From Sipunculus nudus (lineage: Eukaryota > Annelida > Sipuncula > Golfingiida > Sipunculidae), in the NCBI GenBank assembly GCA_026874595.1, contig CM049308.1, positions 78,290,124-78,354,123 on the forward strand: a stretch of 64,000 bases of DNA. The letters run 5' to 3'. Made by a program: the position numbers and the translations under genes. The stretch's first letter is position 1; each line of letters opens with the position of its first letter. The notes below the pieces were generated by a model. It was not told where the DNA came from. It was given only the letters and a program-made list of their open reading frames with translations, and searched no databases. Below, one piece after another: positions 60,149 through 64,000 of the stretch.

Positions 60149-61104
60149 TACAGTGAAACTCCTACTTGCGGACACCTCAGTAAGGCAGACAACTCACTTA
60201 TGTGGACACTAATCTGAGTCCCTTCAATTATTCCTCTATATTATTTTTAACATAAACTCAGTAAAGCGGACAACTTATTTTTCAGACAAGGAACAAACTA
60301 CCCTGTCCCACTAGCATATCCAGTAAATATTATGACCCTCTAAAGGGGACAGACATTGTGAGTTCTATGTTTGTTTATATAATTGCCAGGAGATGGCGCT
60401 CCGAGGACATAACCTCCTATGACCTGTTTTGGTCAAAGCGACAGCCGGGTCTAAGTGTAATTTGGTGAACCATTGGAATGTTATATGTAAATATACAGGA
60501 TCGAAATTGTTGTTTATTTCTATAAATGTGTTGATAACACAATCATTATAAATTAAGATTGGCAGGTCAATAAGGAAAAAGATAAACTGTCAAACTGAAA
60601 CAGCATTTGAAAAGACTACCATCAAAGACTGCTTAGTGATCGACGTCCAGCCTAGGGAGCCTGAATTATAGTCTGTGACAGTTGCACTTTGTTTTGGTGA
60701 ATGCGTAGTGAAGACTATATCCTTAAACAAATAATCAAGCTGTCCAGATGCTGTCAATAATCAATCTTCAGTATGCCTAGTATGCATCCATGAACTCCCG
60801 CTTGCTTAGAAGATGAAGCATGGTACGTTGAATTGAAACTGCCAAGATTAGTTTGCGAGGCCTGGCTGATGTTTTTCTTTCTTTTTATTAATAATTATAT
60901 TTTATCTATTATGAAAAAAATTTAAATAAAATATATGAAGCCTATTTGAAATTAGGTGTACATTTAATGAAAAACATAGGATATCAGAAACATTCAATGA
61001 CCAATTGACGCAATATGCCAAATTCTTTTAAAAAGGACAAGTCACTAATATGGACAAAATCCTCCAATCTCTTGATTGTCCGGATTAGGGGAGTTTCACT
61101 GATA
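60149..61104. mobile_element. Long member of the TACAGTGAAAC element family (about 956 bp)
   Basis: Starts TACAGTGAAACTCCTACTTG and ends GGGGAGTTTCACTGATA, an inverted pair bounded by TA-like ends. Both ends carry CGGACA/TGTCCGG motifs. It has no transposase frame, so it is a long non-autonomous copy. Confidence 0.7.
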
Positions 61105-64000
61105 TTTCTTTAAGCATTAATGAGCTGTAATACATTATAATCCTTGGTACCAGACTTATCTTTTATGCACCAACTTGTATGTATAAAACCATGATATAGA
61201 TGTGTAAATGTAAATATTTATTTCAGTTGATTCCTGAGCACTTTTCACACGTTGAAGATACAACGTGAATTTGTCTGTATCTAATTAAGATCATTTAGAT
61301 AACCTGCCACTTTGCTTTACATTGACTGCATTTGATACTTTGTAATGTTTCATACTGAATGTGGGAAGAATCTCACTATTACTTATCATGTATACATGAT
61401 CCTGGAAATAAAAACAGCTATTTTGTGATACAAAGAGTAAAACAATAATTTTAGTGACACCAATAGTCTGCAGATGGCACCAACAGCACTTTGGGCTTAT
61501 AAAACCTCTAATGATATACCTTTAATGAATCCAAAGTATTCAACAAGTTTTTCAGGGCCAGCAGACTTTATTTTGTAATATCATTTAAATTTATTTTTGG
61601 TTGGTATTTCAAAGTGCCTGAGCTGAGCATATTTTATCGGATAACAAGAAGCCAAACAACGGGAGGACCTACACTGTCTCTAACACCAGTCTCATCATAT
61701 GCGTCAATTCGTACTAAGCTAATTATTTAACTTGATAAAGTTCTGGAGTTCATTTGAGAATATAACAAAATTTAATTTAGGTGTACCTGAAATCAAACAG
61801 AATTTTTTCAGATCTTTTTGAAGTTAATAGCTTAAATGTGAAATCCATCAAAATGTCATCCACCATTGATTAAATTTTTCCCACCCTGCAGGCCTTTTTC
61901 TGTTGATTTTCATGTTATGCTCTGTTGCAACCATTATTGTAATAAAGTTCAATCATGGATTTAATTGACTCCGATAATTTGAAAATAATTATTCCTTATA
62001 TGACAATTATATTGAAGTTTTTAAAAAAAAAATACTGACTAGGAATTTTGAAAATTCATTTCAATGCATGGGTCCATTTAGAATAAAAATTGTTCAAAAT
62101 GTTAATGAAAGCACCCATTTCTCAATGATTAAATCATGGAATGTATTGATATTACTTTGCCCGTGACTGAAATAGCCATATTCATTTCCCAAGATGATGA
62201 GTGGCAACTTTGCTTTGAAGGATTATTTTGAGTGATATAAATAGCAGCCGTGTCATAATTTTACTTAAAATTTTTCTTTGTATTGTCTTTGACCACCACC
62301 TTATAACTAAGCCACTTCCTTCTGCACTTTTCAGATATATATATCTATATAATATATATATTATATACCTATATTCAGAACTTATCCCTTGTCCATTTAC
62401 CAAACTCAAAATAAGTTTGGTTTTACGTATACACTATCATGTTGTTGGTCAGATGAATTTGTATTTTCATTTGGATTGTGAGCCTATTAGGCGTAATACC
62501 TTATGAGAAACTGTGGTTAACTGGGTACTAAAATAAGGCGAACTCTGTAACCCATTGGTCCCTTGTATTGGTAGGGTATGATTATTACAATATTGTTTTT
62601 CATTACATTATTTGCAATTATAACAGTATTTGCTGATTTTATTTCAATATTATCAAGTTGGATTTGTTACAACATTGGAAAGTTATTACAATATTGGTTG
62701 TAACAATAAAATGGCAGAGTATTTGAAAATTAAAAGCCAAAAAAAGATGTAAATGCAAAAATAACCATCCCATGTACAATAATTTTTACAACTCCAGAAA
62801 CAGGAAGCAGCAATGGGAACAGTCCAAATAACGCCCCATTCCCCTCCAGGACTAAGTGCAATGCTTACTACATATTAAGTGATATTTGTGTAGTTTACAA
62901 TCTTTTAAGGCTATTTTCAATGGGACAGATGCCTTCTTGCAGAAAACCTACGTTAACTGAATATCTGCCTTTGCCAGGCAACCACAAGGGAAGCAAAGTG
63001 GTACTACTCTGATCAGAATATAAGAAAACAACACAGTTAAATATTTTATTATCTTGCTTACACAATCAGTTTCAAGCACCTTAAACAGTGGAAGCTGTGT
63101 GTGACAGAAGAACTGTTTAACAAACTTAAGCACAGACATGGTAACAAACATAAGCTCTTGAACAATTACATGAAATATGCATATCTAGGCTTTGGTTTTA
63201 GAATGAAAGGCTTCACTTATGACACATAAACAGCTTCTATTGATGAACAGAAGCAGGTATTAAAATAGGCAAGATTGGTATGAACACAAATGAATCATTA
63301 ATACATGTACATTCAAAGACATCTAGAATATACGCAGTACATTTACTGTCTAAACTAGAAGCATCAGAGACCACACATCAAATCCCTACACTGCAGACGT
63401 TGTTAGCCATCTATGGAAAATCCATAAATTTATAACCTGAATACTTTAAAGCAAATCAGGTCATAGCAGCATTGTTTAGAGCATGTCACAATAATTAATT
63501 AAATAATAGTGCACATTCACACAAAGCTTGTTCACTTATGGTGTTTCCTTCACCCCAGCAATGCTTTTGACAAAACTTGATCTGGAAGGAGAGGATGTGG
63601 GTATTGTAATCATGACTTGTATCTCAATGCTACAGCAAATTCCACTGTGAACTTTGACACTCTTGGTCTGTCTCTACATTATCTAAGTCCTCTTCCAAGA
63701 TTGTTTGGATAGTACTTGTATATAATACTGGAAAATAAATATTTACTTGTAGTTCACTCATCACCTCCCAGATGGCAGCATGGCAAGGGTCTACAATCTC
63801 AGTCTGGCTCATTTGACTATGGTGGACAGCTGTAGGTATAATCTATGGGGTTAATAGAACTACCAAGTGGACTTAAATATCTGTATATCTGCTTATTTAA
63901 TTGTAACAAAGAACTATTCTGAATGGTAGAGAGATGTATGAATAGCAATACTGGGTCACTGTATGGAGACAGATCTAACTTTTCGGTGTATTCATGATTC
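61105..64000. other. No recognised gene
   Basis: AT-rich, with a small TA palindrome at 62336-62372 and repeated TTACAATATTG near 62585-62700. Minus-strand frames of 60-75 codons near 63.0-63.8 kb are not recognisable. Confidence 0.35.
61941..61946 (+). terminator. Candidate polyadenylation signal (AATAAA)
   Basis: AATAAA at 61941, with another at 61407 and one inside the 43-bp repeat at 57603. Which one ends the HHIP-like transcript, if any, cannot be decided from sequence; a long 3' UTR would be needed for the distal ones. Confidence 0.2.

Overview
This is eukaryotic, intron-rich, AT-rich nuclear DNA from an animal, most probably a mollusc and perhaps a bivalve. The reasons are the split gene with GT-AG introns, the metazoan domain combination it encodes, long (AT)n tracts, tRNA-derived SINEs, and a Pearl/Helentron-like interspersed repeat with a tandem core of the kind known from bivalves. 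I see no prokaryotic operon, CRISPR array or intact transposase.

Right half (about 34.19-57.28 kb, + strand): one well-supported protein gene in 12 coding exons whose phases all join. It gives a 714-residue HHIP-like (hedgehog-interacting-protein-like) protein with a signal peptide, a folate-receptor-like Cys-rich domain, a glucose/sorbosone-dehydrogenase-type beta-propeller, a Thr-rich linker, an eight-cysteine WAP domain and a hydrophobic C-terminal tail that looks like a GPI signal. A splice acceptor 10 bases before the ATG implies at least one non-coding upstream exon that I could not place. The introns hold two full-length Helentron-like elements (introns 1 and 4), a 41-bp minisatellite of about 30 copies plus a SINE (intron 2), several tandem repeat fields (intron 3), and mariner-like MITEs (introns 7 and 9). 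A 43-bp repeat starts about 45 bases after the stop codon.

Left half (1-34 kb): no gene I can name. Its largest structure is an inverted duplication, with arms at about 5.0-8.64 kb and 12.88-14.78 kb. The outer ends are the best conserved part and carry a palindromic NRF-1-like site, a conserved ATG and a conserved 5' splice site, as if a promoter plus first exon had been duplicated head-in. One arm contains a 1.5-kb TIR element inserted at TA, and the other arm keeps the empty site. The rest is a mosaic of non-autonomous transposons (TIR elements at 14.95, 16.79, 17.69 and 23.97 kb), Helentron-like copies (15.7 and 26.5 kb), a 5S-rRNA-like fragment (26.2 kb), tandem duplications and dispersed repeats, including one family rich in nuclear-receptor half-sites (3.1-4.1 kb).

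All boundaries and similarities were judged by eye. Percent identities, copy counts elsewhere in the genome and expression could not be measured.
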